Below, piece after piece: positions 16,508-25,100 of a stretch of 54,971 bases of DNA. Below the pieces are notes generated by a model, which was not told the origin of the DNA, ran no database searches, and saw nothing but the letters and a program-made list of their open reading frames with translations. The DNA is from JAEHDI01 sp035455185 (GTDB taxonomy: Bacteria; Acidobacteriota; Terriglobia; Bryobacterales; Bryobacteraceae): assembly GCA_035455185.1 (NCBI GenBank), contig DATIFQ010000206.1, forward strand, positions 1 to 54,971, read 5' to 3'. Within the stretch, counting starts at the first letter, position 1. Each line of letters begins with the position of its first letter. The position numbers and the translations under genes are program-made.

Positions 16508-18439
16508 CTACCTTCCGGCGTAATTTGAGATGATCCGGCTAATGGTCGCACGGTGGAGTTTGATCTTGCCCTCCGCGATAAGCCGGTTCTTGAGGCCTTC
16601 TTCAAACAAATCGTTGCGCTGGCGGGCGATTCGTGACTTCAATTCCTGCTGCAGGTTGTCCCGCTCCGCGGCGAACCCGGTCATGTCGGCGGGGATCTTC
16701 GAAACGATCTTGCAGACGAAACGGCGGTCGCCCACAGTAACCGGACCGAATACGTCACCCTCATTTCCCGCGAAGGCCTGTTCCAGGTAGGAGGCAGATC
16801 CGATACCCTCGGCCGCGCCGGTGCGAGCGAATTCCAGTGGCGCCTTCCACTCCGCCCCTACGGCCTGTGCCGCGCGTTTGAGGTCGCCATTCATCGACTT
16901 CGCTTTTTCGACCAGTTCACGACTGCGCTCGTCGACGAGCTTCGCGAGTTCCTGCTGGATGAGCGTGTCGCGGATTCGGGCTTCCACTTCGGCAAGCTCC
17001 GCGGGGCGGGCCGGAAACACATCCGTCACGACAGCAACCGCAAGCTTGGTTGGCTGAACCTGAACAACCGGCGTGACGTCACCCTTCGGCAGCGAACTGA
17101 GAGCATCCTGAAGTTCCTGGCTGACCCCGACTTCGGGAACGGGGTCACCCGCGCCGGTTTTCTCCACGGTCACGAGCTGCAGCCCCAAATCGGAGGCGAT
17201 CTGGGCGGCGCTCAGCGGGCTCTTGACCAGAGCCGCGCGAGCCTGGTCGGAGAGGGTCTGCATGCGGTCGTAGACGAGTTGGCGCTTTCGCTCGGTGGCC
17301 AGCTCGCTACGGACTTCCGCAAACGGCCGCAACCGCGCTGTTTCCTTCGCCATCACCTGCAGGATATGAAAGCCGTACTCGGTGGTGATGAGGTTGCTGA
17401 TCTCTTTCGGCTTCAGCGAAAACGCAGTTTCCTCGAATGCCTTCACCGTTTGGCCGCGCAGCACCCACCCGAGGTCGCCGCCCTTGGCTGCCGAGCCCGG
17501 ATCCTGGGAATTCTTGCGCGCCAGTTCAGCGAAATCTGCCCCGGCACGGACCTGCTTGAGGAGTTCTTCCGCCCGGGCGCGGATCTTTGGAATCTCTTCT
17601 TTCGGAACGTCCGTGGTTTTGAGCAGGATGTGGCGAACCTGCACTCGCTCGGGAAGACGGTACTGATCCTGTGCTGCCTGATACGCCTGCAGCAGGTCGC
17701 TCTCCGGGATCGAGACGGACTCGCCGACCTTGTCTTGATCGATGATCAACATCTGGAAGCTGCGCTTTTCCGGTACTGTGAACTGGGAGCGGTTGGCGTT
17801 GAAGTAGCTCTGGATGGTCTCCGGCGCCACCTTTACTTCCGTGCGATACTTCTCCGGCGTGACGGCGGCGTATTCGATTTTGACCTTCTCGTTCCTGCGG
17901 CGATACTCGCGCTCGACTTCGTCGAGCGGCACGATTGTACCTTCCAGAACCAGGCTGCGAAGCTTGTTCAACAACAACTGCTTCCGGAGGTTGTTTTCGA
18001 ACTGGGGGATGGTCAGATTCTGCTGGGCGAGGTAAGCCGCGTAGACCTGGCTGCCGACGAATTTCCCGTTCTCAAACAACTGAGGGAAGATCGACTCGAT
18101 CGTGCGGCCGAGATCGTCCTTGCTAACCTGGTAGCCCATGCGCTCCGCCTGGTAAGCAAGGGCATTCTCGGTGACCAATTGGTCGATATACTGGGGCACG
18201 AAAGCGGCCGCCATTTCGGCGGGAAGATTCCGGCCGCGTAGCTGGCCTTGGATGGACTGCTGCACCTCAAGAACGGTGATCGATTCCTTCCCGACTTCGG
18301 CCACGATCTGGTCATTCGAGCTGACGTTGGTACCGAAGCCGGGGATCAGAGTGACCACCATCGAGATGGCGACCAGCATTAGCACCGCCCCGAGCAAATA
18401 ACGGACAGCCTTCGCGCGGCTGCGAAACAGGTCAAACAT
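16508..18439 (-). CDS. ppiD: PpiD-like periplasmic chaperone / peptidyl-prolyl isomerase
   Basis: A 643-residue membrane-anchored SurA/PpiD-type protein. The N-terminus is cytoplasmic and basic (MFDLFRSRAKAVRY), followed by one transmembrane helix (LLGAVLMLVAISMVVTLIPG). A SurA-like chaperone region with many long helices comes next, then a parvulin domain. The parvulin domain is recognisable from VQVRHILLKT through RAGADFAELARKNSQDPGSAAKGGDLGWVLRGQ to ISNLITTEYGFHILQV. A second degenerate parvulin-like region may follow in the last 250 residues. The length matches PpiD. The start has AGGAG about 10 nt upstream. The gene is separated from aspartokinase by 177 bp. Confidence 0.92.
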   Translation of the reverse strand: MFDLFRSRAKAVRYLLGAVLMLVAISMVVTLIPGFGTNVSSNDQIVAEVGKESITVLEVQQSIQGQLRGRNLPAEMAAAFVPQYIDQLVTENALAYQAERMGYQVSKDDLGRTIESIFPQLFENGKFVGSQVYAAYLAQQNLTIPQFENNLRKQLLLNKLRSLVLEGTIVPLDEVEREYRRRNEKVKIEYAAVTPEKYRTEVKVAPETIQSYFNANRSQFTVPEKRSFQMLIIDQDKVGESVSIPESDLLQAYQAAQDQYRLPERVQVRHILLKTTDVPKEEIPKIRARAEELLKQVRAGADFAELARKNSQDPGSAAKGGDLGWVLRGQTVKAFEETAFSLKPKEISNLITTEYGFHILQVMAKETARLRPFAEVRSELATERKRQLVYDRMQTLSDQARAALVKSPLSAAQIASDLGLQLVTVEKTGAGDPVPEVGVSQELQDALSSLPKGDVTPVVQVQPTKLAVAVVTDVFPARPAELAEVEARIRDTLIQQELAKLVDERSRELVEKAKSMNGDLKRAAQAVGAEWKAPLEFARTGAAEGIGSASYLEQAFAGNEGDVFGPVTVGDRRFVCKIVSKIPADMTGFAAERDNLQQELKSRIARQRNDLFEEGLKNRLIAEGKIKLHRATISRIISNYAGR

Positions 18440-18574
18440 CGAAGAGAATCTCCTGAAACTTGTAACGCCTGGCCATCAGTAGTCCACGCTGAGCATCCGG
18501 GCGGCACATAAACCAGCGAGCACGGCGCATCGTGATCTGCATTCGTTCTGGAGGCTGAAGGCTTTGAATCCTAT

Positions 18575-18580
18575 AGTATA
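18575..18580 (-). promoter_or_regulatory. Weak candidate -10 box upstream of ppiD
   Basis: In the 177-bp gap between aspartokinase and ppiD, the minus strand reads CTATACTATAGG, an A/T-rich patch in a GC-rich gap. TATACT could serve as a -10 element with a leader of roughly 130 nt to the ppiD start. No convincing -35 element is visible. Confidence 0.2.
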
Positions 18581-18616
18581 GCGGAGCGCCGGAGTTCCCG
18601 GCGGCTCACTCCGTTA

Positions 18617-20041
18617 TTATTCCGCCCGATGCGCCCGCTCAGCCATGTGGCACTCGGCGTGAACGGCCCGCACGGCCTTCTCCAAGCCGTCCCGGTGAAC
18701 GACCACCGCAATCGTAAGCTCGCTCGATCCCTGTGCAATGGCGATGATGTTGATATTTTCCCGGGAGATGGCGGTGAAAACGCGGCCGGCGATTCCGGGA
18801 GTGCCGCGCATGCCCTCGCCGACAATCGCCAACAGCCCGACGTTCTGGTCCACCTCGATGGGACGGACATAGCCGTGCGCCAGTTCGAGCGAGAGTTCCG
18901 ACTCGAGAGCGGAGAGCGCCACCGGGAGTTCATCTTTGCGGACCAGGAAGCAGAAGTTCTGGCGGTAGCTGGAGTTGGTGAGGACGAGGACCTCGACGCT
19001 GGTCCTCGCCATGGCGTCCATGGCGCGCGCCAGTAACTGATTCGTGCTGAGGGCGGAGCTCTCGGATTCAATAGATATCAGCGCCACGTTGGCCATTGAC
19101 GTGACGGCTCGCGGCCCGCCGGGCGAATCGGTCTTCGAGACGATTCTCGTTCCAGGTTTGTCGAGGGCGAAGCTGTTCTTGCTCCAAACTGGGATCTGCT
19201 TCTCGATCAGGGGCGCCAACGTTCTTGGATGCAGTACCTTGGCTCCGTTATAGGCAAGTTCCGCGGCTTCGCTGTACGTCACTTCGCCGAGAACCGCGGC
19301 ATCCGGCACAAGGCGGGGGTCGGCGGTGAGGATGCCGTCCACGTCGGTCCAGATCCACAACTCTGAGGCGTCCAGCACCGCAGCCAGAATCGAGGCGGAG
19401 AAATCGGAGCCGCCGCGGCCGAGCGTGGTTGGCCTGCCATCCGCGGCCGAGCCGTTGAACCCGGTGACCACCGCAAGGACTCCTCCCTCGATCCAGGGCA
19501 ACAAGTCGCGGCGGGCCTTCTCGCGGGTCGGCCCCATGAGCGGCGACGCGTTGCCGAAAACAGCATCCGTCACGATGATGTCGGCGCCGTTGACTGCGAC
19601 CGAGCGGACCCCGGTGCTTTCCAGGTAGGACGCCATCAGCATCGCGGAAAGCCGCTCGCCGATAGCCACCGCTTCGTCCACCGAGCGAGGCGGCCGTTCC
19701 CCCAGCATGAGAACGCCGTTCGCAATGCGCTGGAAATCGGAAATCAACGAGTGGATGCCTGCCAGCACCGCCTCCTGCTTTTCTGGCGGGAGCAGTTCGC
19801 GGCAGGTTTCGACGTGCCGCTCCTGAAGGCGCGAGAGGTTCGATTCCATGTCGACCTGATCTCCCGCCTCGGCGCGGCGCAGCGTATCGAGCAGCAGGTC
19901 CGTGATTTTGGACATCGCCGAAACCACCGCCACCACCGGCCGTTTCCGCCTCTCAGCGGCGCAGATCCCGGCGGCCACACGGATGCGCTCGGCCGATCCC
20001 ATACTCGTGCCGCCGAATTTCATCACCAACAGGTCCTTCAA
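18617..20041 (-). CDS. lysC: Aspartokinase
   Basis: A 474-residue aspartate kinase, the first step to lysine, threonine, methionine and diaminopimelate. The kinase domain begins KFGGTSMGSAERI and contains ERLSAMLMASYL, TLGRGGSDFSAS and the block WTDVDGILTADPRLVPDAAVLGEVTYSEAAELAYNGAKVLHP. The C-terminal ~150 residues carry two ACT-type regulatory units (VALISIESESSALSTNQLLARAMDAM; VGLLAIVGEGMRGTPGIAGRVFTAISRENINI). The kinase is monofunctional, more like the kinase part of ThrA or LysC of E. coli than the short actinobacterial type. It ends in tandem stop codons. Its start overlaps cmk by 4 nt. Confidence 0.95.
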   Translation of the reverse strand: MKDLLVMKFGGTSMGSAERIRVAAGICAAERRKRPVVAVVSAMSKITDLLLDTLRRAEAGDQVDMESNLSRLQERHVETCRELLPPEKQEAVLAGIHSLISDFQRIANGVLMLGERPPRSVDEAVAIGERLSAMLMASYLESTGVRSVAVNGADIIVTDAVFGNASPLMGPTREKARRDLLPWIEGGVLAVVTGFNGSAADGRPTTLGRGGSDFSASILAAVLDASELWIWTDVDGILTADPRLVPDAAVLGEVTYSEAAELAYNGAKVLHPRTLAPLIEKQIPVWSKNSFALDKPGTRIVSKTDSPGGPRAVTSMANVALISIESESSALSTNQLLARAMDAMARTSVEVLVLTNSSYRQNFCFLVRKDELPVALSALESELSLELAHGYVRPIEVDQNVGLLAIVGEGMRGTPGIAGRVFTAISRENINIIAIAQGSSELTIAVVVHRDGLEKAVRAVHAECHMAERAHRAE

Positions 20042-20727
20042 GATGCGTGGTCCTTTCCGTTCGACGTGCGGTCCCGCACGATTCGCAAGATTGCCTCCTC
20101 GACCTCGCCGATGTCGAGGCCGCTCGAATCGACGTAGACGGCGTCGTTTGCCTGCATGAGAGGCGAGTCGGCACGTGTACTGTCGCGCCGGTCGCGTTCT
20201 CGTATCTGCCCGGCGATTTCGTCCACGTGCGCCTCAAGTCCTTTTTCGCGAAGTTCCTTCACGCGCCGTCCCGCTCTGACCTCAGGGGTCGCGTCAAGGT
20301 AGACTTTCACCGGTGCACCGGGAAACACGACCGTGCCGATATCGCGTCCTTCCATGACGACGTTCGCACGGGAGGCCATTTCGCGCTGCTTTTCGACCAT
20401 CGCTCGCCGGACACCCGGGACCGCGGAGGCACGCGATGCCGCATCGGCGATTTCCTGGGTCCGGATGGCCTCGCTGATGTCTTCGCCGTTCAGGAATACC
20501 GTGGAGTCGCCCGGCCCGAGTTCGATCCGGGCCTCGCGGGCCAGTTGCTCCAGCCGGTGCATGTCCGAGAGATTAACGCGCAGCCGTAGAGCCCAGAGTC
20601 CAACCGCACGGTACATTGCTCCGGTGTCGATGTAAAGGAAACCGAGGCGGCTGGCAAGACGCCGCGCGATCGTGCTCTTGCCCGCACCAGACGGGCCGTC
20701 AATGGCCACCACGATTCGTTTGCTCAT
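20038..20727 (-). CDS. cmk: Cytidylate kinase
   Basis: A 229-residue nucleoside monophosphate kinase that phosphorylates CMP and dCMP. The P-loop is DGPSGAGKSTIARRLASRLG near residues 9-28, followed by YIDTGAMYRAVGLWALR, a CMP-kinase hallmark. Other family blocks are NGEDISEAIRTQEIADAASRASAVPGVR, MEGRDIGTVVFPGAPVKVYLDA, and RDRRDSTRADSPLMQANDAVYVDSSG. The length is typical. The stop overlaps the aspartokinase ATG (ATGA), so the two are coupled. It diverges from a small metallopeptidase with a 40-bp gap. Confidence 0.96.
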   Translation of the reverse strand: MSKRIVVAIDGPSGAGKSTIARRLASRLGFLYIDTGAMYRAVGLWALRLRVNLSDMHRLEQLAREARIELGPGDSTVFLNGEDISEAIRTQEIADAASRASAVPGVRRAMVEKQREMASRANVVMEGRDIGTVVFPGAPVKVYLDATPEVRAGRRVKELREKGLEAHVDEIAGQIRERDRRDSTRADSPLMQANDAVYVDSSGLDIGEVEEAILRIVRDRTSNGKDHAS

Positions 20728-20752
20728 AAGCCGGCACCGCGCCGGGCTTGCC

Positions 20753-20758
20753 TACAAT
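20753..20758 (+). promoter_or_regulatory. Candidate -10 box very close to the zincin start
   Basis: TACAAT ends 9 nt before ATG 20768. No Shine-Dalgarno sequence lies between them, and no good -35 is visible in the 40-bp divergent gap with cmk. The arrangement matches that upstream of ggt (8560) and would give a leaderless or near-leaderless transcript. Confidence 0.3.
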
Positions 20759-20767
20759 GGTTCACAG

Positions 20768-21133
20768 ATGCACCCTCAGGAGTTCGACAGGCTGGTGGAA
20801 AAGGCTCTTCTCGCCATACCGTCCCGGTTTCGCCGCAGACTGAAGAACGTGGCCTTCGTTGTGGAAGCGGAACCGCCTGTTCCAAACTTGCTCGGACTCT
20901 ACCAGGGACGCCCCTTGACCCGTCGAAGCGTCGGGGACGGCTTCACTATGCCGGATCGCATCACGATCTTCCAGGGGCCCCACGAGCGGCTGGCCCGGAG
21001 CCCCGTCCACCTCGAAAAACTCCTGGAAGATACAGTATGGCACGAGGTAGCCCACTATTTCGGGATGGACGAGCGCACCGTCCGCCATGCGGAGCGGCGC
21101 CGGGCCTCGCTGCGGCGCAGACGGGAGCCGTAA
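20768..21133 (+). CDS. Small zincin-like metallopeptidase
   Basis: A 121-residue protein with a clear zinc motif HEVAHYFGMDE (HExxHxxGxxE) near residues 97-107 and an upstream block LGLYQGRPLTRRS. This matches the family of short predicted bacterial metallopeptidases formerly grouped as a domain of unknown function (minimal gluzincin/metzincin-like). No signal peptide is visible, so it is probably cytoplasmic. The C-terminus is strongly basic (RRRASLRRRREP). The frame is open further upstream across cmk, but ATG 20768 begins directly at the conserved domain. The substrate is unknown. Confidence 0.85.
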   Translation: MHPQEFDRLVEKALLAIPSRFRRRLKNVAFVVEAEPPVPNLLGLYQGRPLTRRSVGDGFTMPDRITIFQGPHERLARSPVHLEKLLEDTVWHEVAHYFGMDERTVRHAERRRASLRRRREP

Positions 21134-21148
21134 ACGGGCGCCCGGCGC

Positions 21149-22141
21149 CTACTTTGTGCTTCCCGGCAGAAAACGCTTGGGCATCTTCGCGGCCACGGTG
21201 AAGTGCGGGTCCACGATATTCGCGATGTCGTACTCAAGCGCGTGGCCCATCAGCAGCGACGCGCCACGCTCGTCGAAACCGTAGTCTTCCATCAGCCACC
21301 GCTGCATTTCGGTTGTGGCGTGCTGGAGCGCCTGAAGCAGCGGCCGGGCGCTGCCGAGCACGACGATTTCCTCCTTGTTCTCCAGGCGCGGCCAACGGAT
21401 GGCCTTCTTCTTGATCAGGTCGACGCTGAACTCCACGTTCATCGAAGTTTCCAGCGCGTTGCCGATGACCTCGCCGTCACCCTGCCGCGCGTGACCGTCG
21501 CCGACGAACAGGAGGGCGCCGGGCTCGTAGACCGGCAGCATGAGCGTGACGCCCGCCACCATGCCGTTATAGTCCATGTTGCCGCCGAAGTTGTCGGGCG
21601 TGCTGGTGGCGATCGCCTCCTTATTGTCGGGGGCGGTGGCCACGCAGCCCAGCATGGGCCGGAGCGGCACCTCGATCCGGCGAGGACGGATGTCTGGCGA
21701 TTCCACCCACGCGACGCCCTTCGCGGTGTCGATGTTCCAGGTGAGCGTCTTTCGCTCCCGCAGGGCTTCGGACCGGAGAAAGGCTGGGTCGACCGAGTAC
21801 GGAGCGAGCGTATTGTCCGACCACGCGGTGGCCCGGTTCGGCTCGATCTTCTCGATCCGCACCACGAGCACATCGCCCCGCTCAGCGCCCTCAACGAAAA
21901 ACGGCCCGGTTTGCGGGTTGGGTCCCTTTCCCACCTGCTTGTTCTGCGAGTCAGAACCGCGGGCGTCGATTGTCTGTGTGATGACTCTGTCGCCGGGCTT
22001 GATCTTCGCGAGCGCGGCATGCGCTCCGGAGAACGTGTTGTGGAATCCAGCCGCCTGGACGCGGTGGGTTTCGGCCGGGACCGGCGCGGTGGCAAGCGCA
22101 AGAAGCGAACATACGGTGAGAACAGCGCAGAGCGGTTTCAT
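21149..22141 (-). CDS. Exported acetamidase/formamidase family protein
   Basis: A 330-residue protein of the FmdA/AmdA family, which hydrolyses short-chain amides. Family blocks are GPNPQTGPFFVEGAERGDVLVVRIEKIEPN, NFGGNMDYNGMVAGVTLMLPVYEPGALLFVGDGHARQGDGEV and the C-terminal HALEYDIANIVDPHFTVAAKMPK. Unlike cytoplasmic formamidases it has an N-terminal signal peptide (LCAVLTVCSLLALATAPVPAE), so it probably works in the periplasm. The start has GGAGG upstream. It is alone between a convergent zincin and the downstream end of the pilus-like operon, so its substrate cannot be inferred from context. Confidence 0.9.
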   Translation of the reverse strand: MKPLCAVLTVCSLLALATAPVPAETHRVQAAGFHNTFSGAHAALAKIKPGDRVITQTIDARGSDSQNKQVGKGPNPQTGPFFVEGAERGDVLVVRIEKIEPNRATAWSDNTLAPYSVDPAFLRSEALRERKTLTWNIDTAKGVAWVESPDIRPRRIEVPLRPMLGCVATAPDNKEAIATSTPDNFGGNMDYNGMVAGVTLMLPVYEPGALLFVGDGHARQGDGEVIGNALETSMNVEFSVDLIKKKAIRWPRLENKEEIVVLGSARPLLQALQHATTEMQRWLMEDYGFDERGASLLMGHALEYDIANIVDPHFTVAAKMPKRFLPGSTK

Positions 22142-22201
22142 TCGTAGACCTCCGAGATCCTATGCAGGATAGCACTGCGTCGAAGAATCCGGAGAGAAGG
22201 T

Positions 22202-23755
22202 CTACTGTAAGCGGCCTCGACCCCTCGGGCCGGGGGTCAGCGGTCCGGGTTGCGTACCCGGGCCCATGCCGGGGCTTAGCGGACTCGTTCCTTGAAGGTT
22301 ACGTTGCCCGGTACCACCTTGCGTACCGCCGGCGCCGGTCAGGCCCATGTTCATTCGATCCTGGCGGTAATCATAGATGAACTCCCACTCTTGGTACTTC
22401 TGGCGCTCGTTGTAGACCTTGATGCTGTCCGACTCCTTCTTGCTCGCCACCCCCGCGATCCCGCCGCCGAACCCTTGCCTGCCAAGGGCCTGCTGCCCGC
22501 CAAGGCCCTGCTGCCCGCCAAGGCCCTGCTGCTGCGTGCCTGCCAACCCGCGTGGATTCGGCGTGGTCAGCAGCTTTCGAATAAGGTCCGCAGCGGGGTT
22601 TTGTCCTGGCTGGCTGGTTGACTGTGCACCGCCAACTGGTTGTCCACCGAAGACCGGCCCCCCGGCCGGCCCCCCTCCGACCAGCCCCCCAACGGTAGAC
22701 GGCGGCGCGGGCGGTCCACCAATGAACGGCGGAGGGCTGCCGGAATCGGAAGGCGACGGAGTTGGGGGACCGCCGATGAACGGCGGAGGGCTGCCAGACT
22801 GCGCTCCAGGCTGGTTTTGTATGGGTTGGCTATAGGGTACGGGCGCTCCGGGAATCCGTTGTACCGGCAGGACTGCCGGCCGCGGAATGACTTGCTGTTG
22901 GAAGGGCCGTTGGCCCGGTGTGCCAGCCTGGAAACCACCAGTCTGCTGCTGGCCGCCGGGCTGCGGCAGGAACGGGAAAGGGGGCGCCCCGGGCTGCTCG
23001 GTCTGTGGCTGCTGGCCTGGAATCGCAGGGTTCTGGCCTTCGACTGTTTGCTGAGGATACAATACACCCGGCTGGCCGGTTGCCTGGCCCGCCTGCGGCG
23101 CGACTGGTGCAAAACCTTCCTGCGACTGCGCTTGTTGCTTACTCTGCGGTTCGTCTGGCTGGTCGCCGGACTCTTCTTCGGGCCCGGCTGGCTGGACTTC
23201 AGCGCCCGGCTGAGGGGTGTTCTCGGGGGCCGCGACGTCACCGGAGGCACCCGCGCCAGGTATTCCCGGCCCACCAGCCGTACCGCCACGGCGACGCATC
23301 CAGGGGGCGGAAGTGGACGTCTGGGATTCGACGGCCGCGCCAACAGACGGGCCTTCGGTGATGAAGGTGTTCTGACTCTTCGACTCGTCTTCTTTCTCGC
23401 CCGGTTTCTGAACCAGAGAATCCGTGAGTACGCCCGCAGGCGAGATGTGAATGAGCCGCCATTCGTCGGAGCCGGTCAACGGGTCTTTGTAGAGCCGCCG
23501 GATGAAGCGGATGTTGTTCGTTTTTTCGAGTGCTTTCAGTTCCGCTGGATAGCGTTTGAACTTTCGGAAGTATAGCTGGATGCCCCGCCGGTATTGCTCG
23601 CCCCGGTCGAGCAGCGCCTGCTCGCGGGTGCGTTGGTTCTCGAAGACGGCCACCGGCAACTGGATGTAGAAGGAGATCGCGATGGCTGCCGCCATGAAAA
23701 ACACGAATAGCAGGGCGAAACCCGACTCCCCGTGTGGTGGTGCTTTGCGCGGCAT
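22202..23755 (-). CDS. Pseudopilin-like protein with a long Pro/Gln/Gly-rich tail
   Basis: A 517-residue protein with two very different halves. Residues 1-150 are pseudopilin-like: a short basic leader (MPRKAPPHGESG), a hydrophobic helix (FALLFVFFMAAAIAISFYIQLP), then a helical and KDPLTGSDEWRLIHI segment resembling GspG-type pseudopilins. The remaining ~360 residues are low complexity, rich in Pro, Gln and Gly. They include two copies of SGSPPPFIGGPP and tandem GLGGQQ repeats. A short ordered patch near the C-terminus reads DSIKVYNERQKYQEWEFIYDYRQDRMN. It is the last gene of the operon, and its ATG overlaps the upstream stop as TGATG. Confidence 0.8.
   Translation of the reverse strand: MPRKAPPHGESGFALLFVFFMAAAIAISFYIQLPVAVFENQRTREQALLDRGEQYRRGIQLYFRKFKRYPAELKALEKTNNIRFIRRLYKDPLTGSDEWRLIHISPAGVLTDSLVQKPGEKEDESKSQNTFITEGPSVGAAVESQTSTSAPWMRRRGGTAGGPGIPGAGASGDVAAPENTPQPGAEVQPAGPEEESGDQPDEPQSKQQAQSQEGFAPVAPQAGQATGQPGVLYPQQTVEGQNPAIPGQQPQTEQPGAPPFPFLPQPGGQQQTGGFQAGTPGQRPFQQQVIPRPAVLPVQRIPGAPVPYSQPIQNQPGAQSGSPPPFIGGPPTPSPSDSGSPPPFIGGPPAPPSTVGGLVGGGPAGGPVFGGQPVGGAQSTSQPGQNPAADLIRKLLTTPNPRGLAGTQQQGLGGQQGLGGQQALGRQGFGGGIAGVASKKESDSIKVYNERQKYQEWEFIYDYRQDRMNMGLTGAGGTQGGTGQRNLQGTSPLSPGMGPGTQPGPLTPGPRGRGRLQ
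22473..22526 (-). repeat. 18-bp tandem repeat encoding GLGGQQ
   Basis: Two perfect tandem 18-bp units (22491-22508 and 22509-22526) follow one degenerate unit. They lie in frame in the pseudopilin-like gene and encode repeated GLGGQQ hexapeptides. In-frame unit length means expansion or contraction would not break the gene. Confidence 0.8.
22716..22795 (-). repeat. 26-bp direct repeat encoding SPPPFIGGP
   Basis: Two near-identical 26-bp copies (22716-22741 and 22770-22795) start 54 bp apart and differ at a few bases. Each encodes the same GSPPPFIGG segment in the disordered tail of the pseudopilin-like protein. Confidence 0.75.
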
Positions 23756-24462
23756 CAGCTTGCCTCTGCCTCAAGCTTGAGCGTTTGTTCGTTCTTCTGC
23801 TCGATGTCCTCTACTACTACCGAGTTTACGCCGATGCGGACCACCTTGTAGCGTTTCTTGACGACGTCTCCTTCAGAAGCGACGTGGATCTCGTCCCCGT
23901 CGAGGAAAATCGCACGTTTGTTCCCGAGCCGGGCCTGTACGGTGTAACCAAAGAAGCGGAGCGGGATGGGTGTCGCCGGCTGCTTCGCCGCTACTTCGGA
24001 CCCCGGCTTGGAAGGATTCGCCGGCGGCGGGACGGGACCGACCATTAGCTTTGGAATGATCTTGGGTTCGGGTGTCTTCGGGAGCGGCGCCGCCGAGAAT
24101 TCGAACAGACTGCGAGGTCCTCCGGAAAGGGCGACCTTTTCTAGCCGGGAGATGAGGTCCACCCGCAGGGTCGGGTCGATGGAGCTCAAATCCGGTCGCT
24201 CGGTAGGCGCCCTGCGCGGGCGCAGCGAAGGGCGGAAATCCTGAAGCGATCGCCGGTTCGCGCGCGGAGGTTCGGCTCGTGGTACAGGCCGGCCTGACTC
24301 GGCGACGGGAGCCGGTGGGGGGGCGGCCGGCGACTGGGCCTGCGACGCCGGAACCGGCGCCGTTCCGCCGCCGGAGAAGAGATTGCTGTAAAGGAAGTAG
24401 ACGGCGACGACCAGCAACCCACCGAGGATCGCTACTTTTTTCGGTTCCGCTCCGACTTTCAT
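23755..24462 (-). CDS. PilP/GspC-like inner-membrane protein
   Basis: A 235-residue protein with one N-terminal transmembrane helix (VAILGGLLVVAVYFLYSNLF). A long Pro/Ala/Arg-rich linker (about residues 33-90) leads to a C-terminal beta domain. That domain (PLRFFGYTVQARLGNKRAIFLDGDEIHVASEGDVVKKRYKVVRIGVNSVVVEDI) has the pattern of the PilP/GspC homology region. This region normally connects inner-membrane PilN/PilO or GspL/GspM to the secretin. Its position directly after pilO fits PilP. It overlaps pilO upstream by 4 nt and the pseudopilin-like gene downstream by 1 nt. Confidence 0.75.
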   Translation of the reverse strand: MKVGAEPKKVAILGGLLVVAVYFLYSNLFSGGGTAPVPASQAQSPAAPPPAPVAESGRPVPRAEPPRANRRSLQDFRPSLRPRRAPTERPDLSSIDPTLRVDLISRLEKVALSGGPRSLFEFSAAPLPKTPEPKIIPKLMVGPVPPPANPSKPGSEVAAKQPATPIPLRFFGYTVQARLGNKRAIFLDGDEIHVASEGDVVKKRYKVVRIGVNSVVVEDIEQKNEQTLKLEAEAS

Positions 24463-25100
24463 CGCGCCAGTGGCTCCTCGCGGACGAACACATTGAGCTT
24501 CATGTTGACGTTCAGCACGCCCTGTCCCTGCTGGGGTGTCGCCTGGAGCGTATCGATCGTCAGAAATCGCGGTGAGCGGTCAATCTGGTTCACGAACTTG
24601 ACAATATCGGCGTACGCGCCTTCGTAGTTTCCGGTAATCACCATCATCCCGAGTGTGTCGCTGCCTTCGATCGGCTCGGTGACGAAGGAGTGCTCCTTCA
24701 TCTTGACTCCGGATTTCTCGGCCAGCTCTGCGAGCTCGCCGAGGATGGTGGAGTAGGCGCTTCGCCGGGCCAGGAAGTACTGTTCCAGGAACTTGTTGGC
24801 GTCGGAGCGGGTTTTCTCGACAGTTGTCACGAGCTTACGCAGGTGCGCAAGGGAAGTCTCGCGCTTTGCCGCGTCGGAGCTAAGCTGCGCGAGTTGTCGC
24901 TGAAGATCCTCCGGCGAACCGCCCCAGGGTTTGAAGACCGCCGCCGCGGCCACCAGATTGGCGATCAGCAGAAGACCGAGCACCACCCGCACAGTCACAC
25001 GTGGATCCTTCGCCATCCGCTCCCCGAAATGCGGCGACAAACTTCGCCACTTGGCAGCGAGAAAACCACGGGCTGGACGTTCTTCAGAGCTTCTGGGCAT
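24459..25100 (-). CDS. pilO: PilO-like pilus/secretion assembly protein
   Basis: A 213-residue protein with a cytoplasmic basic N-terminus, one transmembrane helix (VVLGLLLIANLVAAAAVF), a coiled coil (about residues 65-115) and a ferredoxin-like C-terminal domain. The C-terminal segment GSDTLGMMVITGNYEGAYADIVKFVNQIDRSPRFLTIDTLQ is the hallmark of PilO. PilO pairs with PilN in the inner-membrane alignment subcomplex of type IV pili. Its start overlaps the end of pilN by 17 nt, and its end overlaps the PilP-like gene by 4 nt. Confidence 0.85.
   Translation of the reverse strand: MPRSSEERPARGFLAAKWRSLSPHFGERMAKDPRVTVRVVLGLLLIANLVAAAAVFKPWGGSPEDLQRQLAQLSSDAAKRETSLAHLRKLVTTVEKTRSDANKFLEQYFLARRSAYSTILGELAELAEKSGVKMKEHSFVTEPIEGSDTLGMMVITGNYEGAYADIVKFVNQIDRSPRFLTIDTLQATPQQGQGVLNVNMKLNVFVREEPLAR

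Noticed and set aside
17279..18241. A 320-codon plus-strand frame inside ppiD
   Set aside because: It is antisense to the parvulin and SurA-like regions of PpiD and has no matching family.
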